Shown one piece after another: positions 8,511-16,249 of a DNA stretch of 64,000 nucleotides (position 1 is its first letter; every line of letters starts with the position of its first letter). The notes under the pieces were generated by a model. That model had not been told where the DNA came from and made no database searches. It saw nothing but the letters and a program-made list of their open reading frames with translations. Made by a program: the position numbers and the translations under genes. Source of the DNA: Pseudomonadota bacterium (GTDB lineage Bacteria > Desulfobacterota > Syntrophobacteria > Syntrophobacterales > Syntrophobacteraceae); contig JAEZHY010000090.1 in the NCBI GenBank assembly GCA_023416335.1, positions 1-64,000 on the forward strand. The letters run 5' to 3'.

Positions 8511-9356
8511 TCACCTTTCTTGCTCATTAGCTTCAAAAGCCTTAATGGCTTCTTCATGCACAGCATCGTAGCATTCCTCTTTTAATCTGAAGAATGACGA
8601 TGATGATGTGTCACGGAACGATCTAGGTCGAGGCAGGTCAATATCTAATATCTTCTTGATCCTGGCAGGTCGTGTTGTCATGATGTAGACTTTACTGCCC
8701 AGAAATATGGCTTCATCCAGGTCATGGGTGATGAAGAAAATGGTTTTTTTTGTTTTATCATACACATCCAACAGGAATTGATGAACCATGAGCTTGGTAA
8801 GTGCATCCAATGCTCTGAAAGGCTCATCGAGCAGCAAAACTTTAGGATCGTTAATAACCGCCCTGGCGATTTCCACTCTCCGGCGCATGCCTGAGGATAT
8901 TTCAGCGGGGTAGCTATTTTCAATGTCAGCCAGACCCATATTTGCCAGCAAACGTCTTGCCCGCTCGGTTCTTAACTGCTCATCTCCATTATCTTGAACA
9001 CTTGGACCAAATGTGACGTTTTCCAAAACTGTGGCCCAGGGAAAGAGCGCGCCGTTCTGGAATACCACGACGCGATCCGATCCGGGCTTCGCCTGTCTTG
9101 TTGCCGAACACAGCAACTCGTCATCCAGGTAAATTTCGCCCTTTGAAATGCCGTGGAATCCGGCTATCGCATTGAGAAGTGTTGTCTTTCCGCAACCCGA
9201 GGGTCCGACTATTACACAGAATTCTCCCGGCTCGATATCCATGCTGCAATTTTCAATTGCAACGACCTCTTCTTCAGAACCGTAGACTTTGCTAACGCCC
9301 CGTATATTCAGTTTTCCACAATTTGCGGAATCGCTCATTGGTTTGTTATCATTCAT
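8511..9356 (-). CDS. ABC transporter ATP-binding protein with altered signature motif
   Basis: The 281-residue protein has Walker A G-P-S-G-C-G-K-T-T and Walker B V-L-L-L-D-E-P-F, and resembles SsuB/TauB. The ABC signature reads I-S-S-G-M-R-R-R where L-S-G-G-M/Q is expected; the partner ATPase at 6667-7536 keeps the canonical form. Its start codon overlaps the stop of the permease gene (ATGA), a sign of translational coupling. The two ATPases could form a heterodimer or serve separate permeases. Confidence 0.87.
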   Translation of the reverse strand: MNDNKPMSDSANCGKLNIRGVSKVYGSEEEVVAIENCSMDIEPGEFCVIVGPSGCGKTTLLNAIAGFHGISKGEIYLDDELLCSATRQAKPGSDRVVVFQNGALFPWATVLENVTFGPSVQDNGDEQLRTERARRLLANMGLADIENSYPAEISSGMRRRVEIARAVINDPKVLLLDEPFRALDALTKLMVHQFLLDVYDKTKKTIFFITHDLDEAIFLGSKVYIMTTRPARIKKILDIDLPRPRSFRDTSSSSFFRLKEECYDAVHEEAIKAFEANEQER

Positions 9357-10183
9357 CGTGATTCTCCGCGTACTTTCCAGCGCATCAGGCGATTTCCGAC
9401 TTTGCGGATCAGGACGCTCGAAACTCCACCCACACAGCCCAATGTCACCATGCCAATGATGATATTAGGGAACTGGCTCAGTGTATATGAGTTCCAAATC
9501 AAATATCCGAGTCCGTATTCTCCTGCAACCATCTCTGCCGCCACCAGGGAAAACCACGCAAATCCCATGCTGATTTGAAGCCCGGTAAAGATGAAAGGGA
9601 GCGCCCCGGGTATGATGATTCTCTTCAATATATGCTTTGGTTTGGCTCCAAGGCACTGAGCAGCCCTGAAATACGCTTCATCGATGGATTCGACTCCGAG
9701 AAGAGTGTTAAGAATCGTCGCAAAAAATGATCCGATGAATGTCAGGAAAATGATTGACACTTCGCGGTTAGCCCACATTAAGATAGCCAGTGGGACCCAT
9801 GCAAGGGTGGGTATGGGGCGGAATGTCTCCATGAGTGGAAAAGTGTAATCTTTGAACCTTCTATTCCACCCCATGAACAGGCCAATAGGTATACCAAGCA
9901 TGCTTGCCAGGAAGAAAGCGGTCAGCACCCTGTACACACTGATTAAAATGTGGAAATAGTAATCTTGAGTAAATAGCGATAATCCGTAAGTTGGATGAGG
10001 CGATGTCCATTCTTTCAAACTTTCCAGAGGACCGGGAAGTTTTTCGAAATACGGGATTTTGAAGCATTCCGACAACAAAAACCAGCATATTACAAGACAC
10101 AAAACACCGGCAAAGTTCAAGATAATGGATTTATTTGCCGAACGGAGCGCGAGTGAGTGATTCTGTAATTTAGTAGTTTGCAT
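9353..10183 (-). CDS. ABC transporter permease, SsuC/TauC type
   Basis: The 276-residue integral membrane protein carries the permease coupling loop (E-A-Y-F-R-A-A-Q-C-L-G-A-K, about residues 169-181). It is the first transporter gene after the substrate-binding protein and overlaps the ATPase gene by four bases. It is similar in layout to the second permease at 7575-8378, suggesting duplication of the permease/ATPase pair. Confidence 0.87.
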   Translation of the reverse strand: MQTTKLQNHSLALRSANKSIILNFAGVLCLVICWFLLSECFKIPYFEKLPGPLESLKEWTSPHPTYGLSLFTQDYYFHILISVYRVLTAFFLASMLGIPIGLFMGWNRRFKDYTFPLMETFRPIPTLAWVPLAILMWANREVSIIFLTFIGSFFATILNTLLGVESIDEAYFRAAQCLGAKPKHILKRIIIPGALPFIFTGLQISMGFAWFSLVAAEMVAGEYGLGYLIWNSYTLSQFPNIIIGMVTLGCVGGVSSVLIRKVGNRLMRWKVRGESR

Positions 10184-10269
10184 TGTGCGATCCGGTCCTG
10201 AATCTTAATGAACCAAATGATTGAATTGGTCCACTACCTCAGTCTCGTCAGGGCGTTTGTATGTGCAAA

Positions 10270-10304
10270 CCGCGCAGTCCTTTGGATAATGAAGAACTGC
10301 GCGG
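10270..10304 (-). terminator. Hairpin between binding-protein and permease genes
   Basis: CCGCGCAGT and ACTGCGCGG form a 9-bp stem just after the stop of the substrate-binding protein gene, followed on the minus strand by only three T. Such hairpins commonly stabilise or partly terminate the message so that the binding protein is made in excess. Confidence 0.55.
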
Positions 10305-10312
10305 CTTCATGG

Positions 10313-11422
10313 TCAATCTTTGAAAGGCGACTTGGATGCAGGCTGCCCTTCAATAACACCTAATACCGCCTTATCACTAAAGGGGGTATAACCACTTTCC
10401 TTGAAAACCTGGCGCGCAATGCTGTCATCAATTGTGCCTTCAGGAAGTTCGCTCACATTGATAACTTTTTCATTGAGCAGGAAAGGCGTAACAATATCAA
10501 CATACCCGCGCTCTCTTTCAGTAAAATAGAAGTTCTTCCATTCGCGAACCGGATCCGGGTGACCTGCAGGGACCTTGCCGTAAATTGAGTACCATAAGAT
10601 GCGTTTTGGGATGCCGGTGGCATATTTTGCTACCATCTCAATAACCTTCTCCTGATTGGCAGGATCAAGGATATATCGTTGGGCTTCGAGTTCGGAGCGT
10701 ATGTAGCCCTTGGCCACTTCCGGATTTTTTTCCATGAAATCGGCGCGCATCATCAAAACCCCTACATCCGGATTGTCACACGACCGTCCGTCGGCGACAA
10801 TGCGGGCAAACCCTTCGCCCACGTCATCGGCAATACGAGACAAGGTCGGTTCCCAAACCGCGGCGGCGTCGAGTTTTCCTATCCTGAAGTTGGTAGCGAT
10901 GACTTCAATGTTCTGGTTCAGATACTCTTTAGGCTTGACTTTGTATTTCTCGAAAAAACGACGAAGAAACTGATCTGAACCGCTTCCCCGCGGCGAGGCG
11001 ATGACTTTTCCATCGAGCCATCGAGCAATTTCTTCATATGATTTCATTTGCGGCGCGTCTTTGCGCACCAGCAACACAGAACTCCGGGTGCCTTCAGAGA
11101 TACCCAGCGTTGCGACCATTTTAATTCTTGCCATTTGAGGCTTAGAGCACAGAATTACCGCCGGCATCATGCTGATATAGCCAACCTGAGTTTTGCCGGC
11201 CAACATGGTATTAGCTAGAGTTGGACCCGTAATAAAGGCTTCAAAGGTAAATTCGGTACCTGGAGGACAATACTTTTTCCATAATCCAAGCTCATTGTTG
11301 ACGATAACATTGTAGGAAATCGTGTCATAAGGAATGTACCCAACATTAAAACGCTCGGCAAATGACTGTTGCGATGAGAAAAGAATAGCTATGCAGACGA
11401 AAAAAACGGTTTTCTTCCACAT
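10313..11422 (-). CDS. ABC transporter substrate-binding protein, NMT1/TauA-like
   Basis: About 369 residues. The protein starts with a signal peptide (MWKKTVFFVCIAILFSS...FAE) and continues as an NMT1/SsuA-like periplasmic binding protein (FNVGYIPYD near the mature start, G-K-V-I-A-S-P-R-G-S-G in the middle). GGAGG lies eight bases before the ATG at 11422, which decides the start over an in-frame TTG upstream. It is the only binding protein for the two permease/ATPase pairs that follow. The ligand is not predictable; the neighbouring phosphosulfolactate-synthase-like gene suggests a sulfonate. Confidence 0.85.
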   Translation of the reverse strand: MWKKTVFFVCIAILFSSQQSFAERFNVGYIPYDTISYNVIVNNELGLWKKYCPPGTEFTFEAFITGPTLANTMLAGKTQVGYISMMPAVILCSKPQMARIKMVATLGISEGTRSSVLLVRKDAPQMKSYEEIARWLDGKVIASPRGSGSDQFLRRFFEKYKVKPKEYLNQNIEVIATNFRIGKLDAAAVWEPTLSRIADDVGEGFARIVADGRSCDNPDVGVLMMRADFMEKNPEVAKGYIRSELEAQRYILDPANQEKVIEMVAKYATGIPKRILWYSIYGKVPAGHPDPVREWKNFYFTERERGYVDIVTPFLLNEKVINVSELPEGTIDDSIARQVFKESGYTPFSDKAVLGVIEGQPASKSPFKD

Positions 11423-11476
11423 TATAATTCCCTCCAAAGTACAAGTTAGTTTAGGAACCGTCGTTCCCTAATTCTC

Positions 11477-12307
11477 TTAACTCTGTTTCCCCCCTGCTTC
11501 CCGGCTTCGGCGGTACGCGCTCATAAGCGGAATGCCCGTTGTTCCGTGACGTGTTGCCTCTACCACCAAAACCTCATTTGGTGGAATGTTGCCAAGATTT
11601 ACGTCGGCGCCTAATTTATCGATAAAGAGTTCTTGCTGCTTCCTCAAAGGTGCTTCAAAAATGATTCGATCTATACCCCCTGCGGCATTGATGAGAGCTG
11701 CCAATCCCTCCTCATCGGGGTTCCCCTCCTCATCCATGATTCCGACACCTTTTCCGACTTCCATGGCTTCGACGATTACAAATTTCGCCCCATAGGACAA
11801 GTCGCGTCGCAAGTCATTTATCAGGCTTTGCAATCCCGTCTTTGGCGACCATTCTTTGTTTCCAACTTCACTAAATACCTTAAAGCCCATATCGGCCGCA
11901 GTTCCGATTGCTCTCTTCCGCACCTCATCCGACATATCGATAGTGCCGTCGGAAATTTCAATGCCGGTAAACCCAAGCTCTTTCGCATGCCTAAGAAAAT
12001 CAGGGAAAACTCCCTGCCAGATCATGACCTCGCTGCAAGTACCGCCGGGACATACCTCTATATCAGCTTCACGCAAGATGGCGATTTTGCGCCTCAAAAG
12101 ATCTTCGGCTTGAAACGCGGTAGTCAGGGAGGTCATTTTTAGAACATCGATATACCGGCCGGCGATATCCAGGAGATCCTGCAATCCGCTGATGCCAAGA
12201 TGCTTGTCGAGAACACATGTGATGCCGGCATCTCTTGGTTTCGTTTCTCGGATCTGCAAGCAACTATCGAGCAGAGGAGACCAAACATTGGGTGGTAAAC
12301 TTTTCAT
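11477..12307 (-). CDS. Phosphosulfolactate synthase-like protein (ComA family)
   Basis: The 276-residue protein follows the ComA family pattern: K-P-R-D-A-G-I-T near the N-terminus, P-G-G-T-C-S-E (about residue 86), E-I-S-D-G-T-I-D (about 116), S-E-V-G-N-K (about 141), V-E-A-M-E-V-G (about 173) and V-N-L-G-N-I (about 236). ComA adds sulfite to phosphoenolpyruvate to form phosphosulfolactate, the first step to coenzyme M in methanogens; bacterial relatives act in sulfonate chemistry. The C-terminal R-x-G-L-R-G-D-T segment of true ComA is replaced by R-H-G-T-T-G-I-P-L, so the substrate may differ. Its ATG shares one base with the stop of the preceding gene (TAATG). Confidence 0.75.
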   Translation of the reverse strand: MKSLPPNVWSPLLDSCLQIRETKPRDAGITCVLDKHLGISGLQDLLDIAGRYIDVLKMTSLTTAFQAEDLLRRKIAILREADIEVCPGGTCSEVMIWQGVFPDFLRHAKELGFTGIEISDGTIDMSDEVRKRAIGTAADMGFKVFSEVGNKEWSPKTGLQSLINDLRRDLSYGAKFVIVEAMEVGKGVGIMDEEGNPDEEGLAALINAAGGIDRIIFEAPLRKQQELFIDKLGADVNLGNIPPNEVLVVEATRHGTTGIPLMSAYRRSREAGGKQS

Positions 12308-13278
12308 TAAAGTACCTCTAAAAAGTATCTCGGGGGTGCGATGTATATTTCAATGCTCTGCAATGCCGCCTTTCCGACAAGCAACCTTGACGCTTCCAGC
12401 CTGGAAGACGCTTGTTTGCTGCTGTCAAAACCCGGGACGGCGATTCTATTGTACATAGTAAACGATGAACATATCTTTTCAGAAAGATTATCGAATATCA
12501 GTTTTGCCATATTGTCTGTATTGATTTCTTTATTACAAATAACCGGATGTCGTCCCATTTCTACTTTTGGAATGATCATACGCAAATGCGGATTTTTTAT
12601 AATTGCGTCTTTTGTTGAGTAGTCTTGCATGTCCAGCAGAAATTTTGAACTGGGAGAATAAAAGTTTTCTAAAGCCGGCACTTTCAAAACAGTACCCAGT
12701 TCGGGAAAATCTTCGTGAATGCATTGAGGTCTGATATTGTCGTAACATGCGCTGCGATAAAAGATTAGGTCATCGCCTCTAATAGAGAAATGCACCAGCT
12801 CTGTGCCAAAAACTTTGAGGTTTTTACATAAACCGGCCATGAGGGCGGGGCTTTTTCCGGAACCGGGGCCACCAAAGAAAATCGTCAATTCGTGGGTGTT
12901 CTCATTATACAGTGCATTGGCATGGAAGCTGTATATGCCGTAATTCTTCTCTAAAGTAGACAGAATCAACCTGTACAGCAAACCTTGATTTCCCAGCAGG
13001 GTAAAGCGCTTGTCCTCCATTTGCCGTTCAAAATTTGTGAAATCGCCGATCGCTATGGCTTTGTTATCGTCGATAACTACGTCAATTGTATCCTTAGAAT
13101 TAACTATAAAAAGGCTGCTATTCGATTCCGAATTGCTGGGAAGGTCGGTAATCTCCCCATAATCGGAGAGCAGGGATTCTACATGGTCGGTTGAAAAATA
13201 GTTGCCATAGGTAATAAGGTCGGTATCGGAAACCAATTTTATGCTTGCATCCAGAACTTTTATGACTCTTGTGTTCAT
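12307..13278 (-). CDS. HPr-kinase-like P-loop protein
   Basis: The 323-residue protein is of unknown function. A segment Y-G-I-Y-S-F-H-A-N-A-L followed by a P-loop G-G-P-G-S-G-K-S (about residues 139-146) matches the His-plus-P-loop layout of HPr kinase/PEPCK-like ATPases, but the C-terminal half shows no further recognised motif. No HPr or other phosphotransferase protein is encoded nearby. It lies between the GntR regulator and the ComA-like gene and is translationally coupled to the latter, so a role in the same pathway, as a kinase of a small metabolite or a protein, is inferred. Confidence 0.6.
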   Translation of the reverse strand: MNTRVIKVLDASIKLVSDTDLITYGNYFSTDHVESLLSDYGEITDLPSNSESNSSLFIVNSKDTIDVVIDDNKAIAIGDFTNFERQMEDKRFTLLGNQGLLYRLILSTLEKNYGIYSFHANALYNENTHELTIFFGGPGSGKSPALMAGLCKNLKVFGTELVHFSIRGDDLIFYRSACYDNIRPQCIHEDFPELGTVLKVPALENFYSPSSKFLLDMQDYSTKDAIIKNPHLRMIIPKVEMGRHPVICNKEINTDNMAKLIFDNLSEKICSSFTMYNRIAVPGFDSSKQASSRLEASRLLVGKAALQSIEIYIAPPRYFLEVL

Positions 13279-13302
13279 TTTCGTTATTTTTCTTTTTATG
13301 GT

Positions 13303-13950
13303 TTAAATGAATTCCACCAACCGCTGCCTCGTATTTGTCAGGTGGATTCTCATACATTTTTCCGCCAGCTCAGGATCGCGCTTTATCAAGGCGTGCAGCA
13401 ACTCCAGGTGCTCATTGACACTTTCCTCATATCTGACGGGTGTTCCGAGAAATCTCGCTCTGTTACACGTTGTTTGTATTGTATCCATGATGCTTTTTAA
13501 CTTATCGTTTCCTACTGCTTCGATTATCAGATCGTGTATTTTGGCATCGATCATGTCATGCTGCTCATATGTGCCGGCATTTACAACGTTCGAGCGTTTT
13601 AGTTCCTCCAGCCGTTTCAGCAGTTCTCTCAAATCTTCTTCCCTGAGGGTTTTCGCAGCAATGGCGGACGCCGGAGGCTCTATAAACTCGCGGATCTGAA
13701 ACGCATCGAGAACATCACGCAACGTCAATTCCGTAACCACAACGCCCAGTTTGGGATAGCGTTTAACGAGCCCGTTTGCCGAAAGCAGAAAGAGTGTCTC
13801 ACGAATGGGAGTACGGCTTACTCCCATTTCTTCAGCCAATTCGCGCTCGTTCAGCTTTGTCCCGGGTCTGATCTTATGGCGCACGATATCCTGGTAAATT
13901 TTTTCGTAAAGACTCTTTGGAAGTTGCTTATCTGCGGAATAGTCAGCCAT
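13303..13950 (-). CDS. GntR family regulator, FCD (FadR) subfamily
   Basis: About 215 residues: an N-terminal winged helix (L-N-E-R-E-L-A-E-E-M-G-V-S-R-T-P-I-R-E-T, about residues 33-52) and an FCD effector domain with the metal-binding type D...H (D-A-K-I-H-D-L-I-I-E-A) and a later H. The ATG at 13950 is preferred; the longer reading would start at a TTG inside the operator palindrome. It is the first gene of the leftward locus and probably represses it, and itself, through the palindrome at 13970-13985, responding to a carboxylated small ligand as is usual for FCD proteins. Confidence 0.87.
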   Translation of the reverse strand: MADYSADKQLPKSLYEKIYQDIVRHKIRPGTKLNERELAEEMGVSRTPIRETLFLLSANGLVKRYPKLGVVVTELTLRDVLDAFQIREFIEPPASAIAAKTLREEDLRELLKRLEELKRSNVVNAGTYEQHDMIDAKIHDLIIEAVGNDKLKSIMDTIQTTCNRARFLGTPVRYEESVNEHLELLHALIKRDPELAEKCMRIHLTNTRQRLVEFI

Positions 13951-13969
13951 GTGCAGGACCCCATTCTTG

Positions 13970-13985
13970 TTTTGGTATACCAAAA
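13970..13985. promoter_or_regulatory. GntR/FadR-type operator, perfect palindrome
   Basis: TTTTGGTATACCAAAA is a perfect 16-bp palindrome 20 bp upstream of the regulator's start. The GT...AC core fits the FadR/FCD operator type. Confidence 0.75.
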
Positions 13986-14004
13986 AAATGCCAATGTAAG
14001 GAAT

Positions 14005-14016
14005 CTTGTATACCAG
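14005..14016. promoter_or_regulatory. Second, imperfect operator site
   Basis: CTTGTATACCAG repeats the inner part of the palindrome at 13970-13985 with one or two mismatches. The centres lie 33 bp apart, close to three helical turns, which allows cooperative binding on one DNA face. Confidence 0.6.
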
Positions 14017-14278
14017 AAAAATACACCTGTCAACCCCTTTCCGACTTCCACACCGCAGTCGTGACCTGTCCAGGCCAAGGTATTGAAATCACTGTGATTA
14101 CTTCTATAATTGCGACATTATCCGGCCCTGGAAGGCCGTGTTTGATAGAAACTCACGGGATCTGGTAGACTGATTAATTCGGTACCCTGATCCGGCCCAT
14201 CCGGGAACGAAAAACTCGTACTTTCGTTCCGCCAGATATTGGCTGGAATGGAGGCACAGTTGAAAGGGGGGCGGGAGG
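14017..14278. other. Upstream region of the leftward locus
   Basis: About 260 bp, AT-richer than the neighbourhood, with no supported gene. It should hold the promoter of the leftward locus near the operators, but no clear -35/-10 pair was identified. Confidence 0.4.
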
Positions 14279-14550
14279 TTGAGCTATTGCGAGTTTCCGG
14301 CAAGCCGGCATGAAACCGACATTCCCTACCGGAATCGTCTCAAAAAATGCATTCGCCTGATGCAATCGGCAGGACTTGATGCTTTGCTCCTTACCAAACT
14401 CGCAAACATGTTCTATCTCACCGGCGACGGCCGCCTTTGCACCTAGCCATGATCGCCGCCAGTGGCGAAATCGCTTTGGGCGTTCCTGTCACTGACATCC
14501 AGGACGTCAAACACCAAAGATTTGCTGACCTGCCCAGGCATCATCGCCAG
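14279..14550 (+). pseudogene. Fragment of an M24 (Xaa-Pro peptidase/creatinase) N-terminal domain
   Basis: After GGGAGG, a TTG opens a frame that reads ...P-Y-R-N-R-L-K-K-C-I-R-L-M-Q-S-A-G-L-D-A-L-L-L, then N-M-F-Y-L-T-G-D-G-R, the typical start of the creatinase/prolidase N-terminal domain. A stop follows, and after a frameshift the match continues (A-M-I-A-A-S-G-E-I-A-L-G-V-P, then D-I-Q-D-V). No catalytic M24 domain follows. The gene was lost by frameshift and truncation. It faces away from the leftward transporter locus, which ends with a creatininase-family gene. Confidence 0.65.
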
Positions 14551-14560
14551 TAAAAACGGC

Positions 14561-14737
14561 CTATCCCGTTGGAGTCATGACCTTTGCTGGAACTGGGGGC
14601 ACATTATTGTACGATTTGGCCGATATATAGATGAGCACAGCAATTCCCAAAATGATTATCGCAAGGAGTGCATATTTCCAGAGCGGTGAGACCCTTTGTG
14701 ACGATTGGATGAGGGTGTCAAAGGCGTTCTGTGCCAC
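14561..14737 (-). pseudogene. N-terminal fragment resembling a nitric oxide reductase (NorB-like) subunit
   Basis: A GTG-started 58-codon frame lies 16 bp after folK with AGGAAGG upstream. It encodes one membrane segment (Y-A-L-L-A-I-I-I-L-G-I-A-V-L-I-Y) followed by Y-N-N-V-P-P-V-P-A-K-V-M-T-P-T-G, which resembles the first ~60 residues of quinol nitric oxide reductases (..PPIP..V....G). It then stops, just where the opposing M24 fragment also ends, so both look cut at one junction. It might instead be a genuine short membrane peptide. Confidence 0.5.
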
Positions 14738-14753
14738 ACTCCTATCCTTCCTC

Positions 14754-15287
14754 TTAGTCTGTGATTAAATTGATGTCACCCCGTTGCCTCATCCCGGACT
14801 GCTCCACATCGATCCGGCTTGCAATTTGTTCCAGCGTGAGATTATTTTCAGGGTGGACGTATTCAGGAGCGATCTCTGCAAGGGTAACGGCAACAAACGG
14901 TCTCTCCATTATTTCTGAATCGGGAATGTGGCGATGGCCGATGTCGAGAATATCTCGGTTAAAAAGCATGATATCTATATCAATGGTTCGGGGCGCGAAT
15001 TTGTCTCCGGTGCGAGTGCGCCCTAATTCAGTTTCTATTTGGGCTATAGCTTGCAAGCGCAGCGTTTCGGCCGAAAGCCCGGTTTCGAGCAACACCGCCG
15101 CGTTCAGGTACGCAGGCTGATAGCTCCTGTCGATGGGCTGTGTCTCCCAAACCGTTGATACCCGAAGTACGCGCCCAAACCGGCAAAGGAGAACAACTGC
15201 CGCCCTGAGGTTCTTTTCAGGCTCGATATTGGACCCCAAGGAAAGGTAGGCCAGATTTGACCTTATTTCTTTCTTTTCAGGTCTCAC
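14754..15287 (-). CDS. folK: 2-Amino-4-hydroxy-6-hydroxymethyldihydropteridine diphosphokinase
   Basis: The 177-residue protein matches HPPK: Y-L-S-L-G-S-N-I-x-P-E-K-N-L (about residues 14-27), S-x-V-W-E-T-Q-P-I-D, N-A-A-V-L-L-E-T, E-L-G-R-T-R (about 88-93) and the signature R-T-I-D-I-D-I-M-L (about 101-109). It transfers pyrophosphate from ATP to the pterin alcohol in folate synthesis. It starts 12 bp after folE. The C-terminal ~25 residues extend a little beyond the usual length. Confidence 0.93.
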   Translation of the reverse strand: MRPEKKEIRSNLAYLSLGSNIEPEKNLRAAVVLLCRFGRVLRVSTVWETQPIDRSYQPAYLNAAVLLETGLSAETLRLQAIAQIETELGRTRTGDKFAPRTIDIDIMLFNRDILDIGHRHIPDSEIMERPFVAVTLAEIAPEYVHPENNLTLEQIASRIDVEQSGMRQRGDINLITD

Positions 15288-15299
15288 CGGTAGATATCG

Positions 15300-15953
15300 T
15301 CAGGGTCGTTGCAATCCGCACGCAGTAAAGAACTCTGCGCGCAAAGCTGCTTCTTCGGCATACCTGCCCCTCCAAATCGTGTTTCTGGTCATCGGGATTA
15401 CTTCGCGGACTCCACGCATTTCTACACAAAGGTGATGAGCCTCAATGTAAACAGCAACTCCATGAGGTTCCAGCATGCCGGTCAAGGTATCGGCGATCTG
15501 CTCGACCAGTCTCTCCTGTACAGCAAAGCGCTTTGCATAGAGGTGGACTAACCGCGTTAGCTTGGATATTCCGATGATATGTTCATGCGAGATATACCCC
15601 ACGTAGGCATGACCAAAGAATGGCAAAGCATGGTGCTCGCAAAGCGAGAAGAATTGAATAGGTCCTTCAATAATCTGTGCAAGGCTACAATCCGGGTCTC
15701 CGCGACATTCCGTTTTGAAAACCTTTAGCAGCTTGGGATCACCATCGTACCCATCGGTGATGTCGAACAATGCCTTAATATACCGCCTAGGGGTATCCCT
15801 GGTAGCTGGAGTGTCCAGATCGAGACCGAAAGCGGTGAGGATTTCTGCCGCATAGCCCTCGAATTTCCTGATTTGCTCATCGGTAACGGGGCGGCGGCGC
15901 AGGGACATCGCATCCTGAAATTCTTTCTCATCCTCATGATCCAAAGGACTCAT
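15300..15953 (-). CDS. folE: GTP cyclohydrolase I
   Basis: The 217-residue enzyme shows the FolE motifs: F-x-S-L-C-E-H-H-A-L-P-F-F-G (zinc Cys and His, about residues 101-114), G-I-S-K-L-T-R-L-V, R-L-V-E-Q-I-A and E-A-x-H-L-C-V-E-M-R-G-V with the second zinc Cys. It opens GTP to dihydroneopterin triphosphate, the first step of pterin synthesis. It is the first gene of a leftward folE-folK pair and is divergent from gap, with about 300 bp between them. Confidence 0.95.
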   Translation of the reverse strand: MSPLDHEDEKEFQDAMSLRRRPVTDEQIRKFEGYAAEILTAFGLDLDTPATRDTPRRYIKALFDITDGYDGDPKLLKVFKTECRGDPDCSLAQIIEGPIQFFSLCEHHALPFFGHAYVGYISHEHIIGISKLTRLVHLYAKRFAVQERLVEQIADTLTGMLEPHGVAVYIEAHHLCVEMRGVREVIPMTRNTIWRGRYAEEAALRAEFFTACGLQRP

Positions 15954-16084
15954 AGGTAATACCTCGCTTCAAAAAAATAATAGGAAAGAAACTGGTCGAA
16001 AAGATAAGTTCCTCCGGTGGCGAAAGGAATGTTTGTGACGGTGACAAAGCAAAGTATCCTGCTTTTGGCAGCTATGTTGGTGAT

Positions 16085-16113
16085 TTGACATCATAAATTG
16101 AAGTGTCTACCTT
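16085..16113 (+). promoter_or_regulatory. Possible sigma-70 promoter for the gap-folB group
   Basis: TTGACA, 17 bp, TACCTT. The -35 is perfect and the -10 weak. It lies about 137 bp before the gap start. Confidence 0.35.
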
Positions 16114-16249
16114 TCAACCAGATTTCATACAAAGCTAAGAACTGAGAAATGACTCCGTGGATGTCCCTTGAATGTCAGCCCCGGTAACATACTCTAGAGA
16201 AGAGGTTTTTGAGCGAGTCGAATCTCAGCTTTGGAGGAAGGAGCACCAA

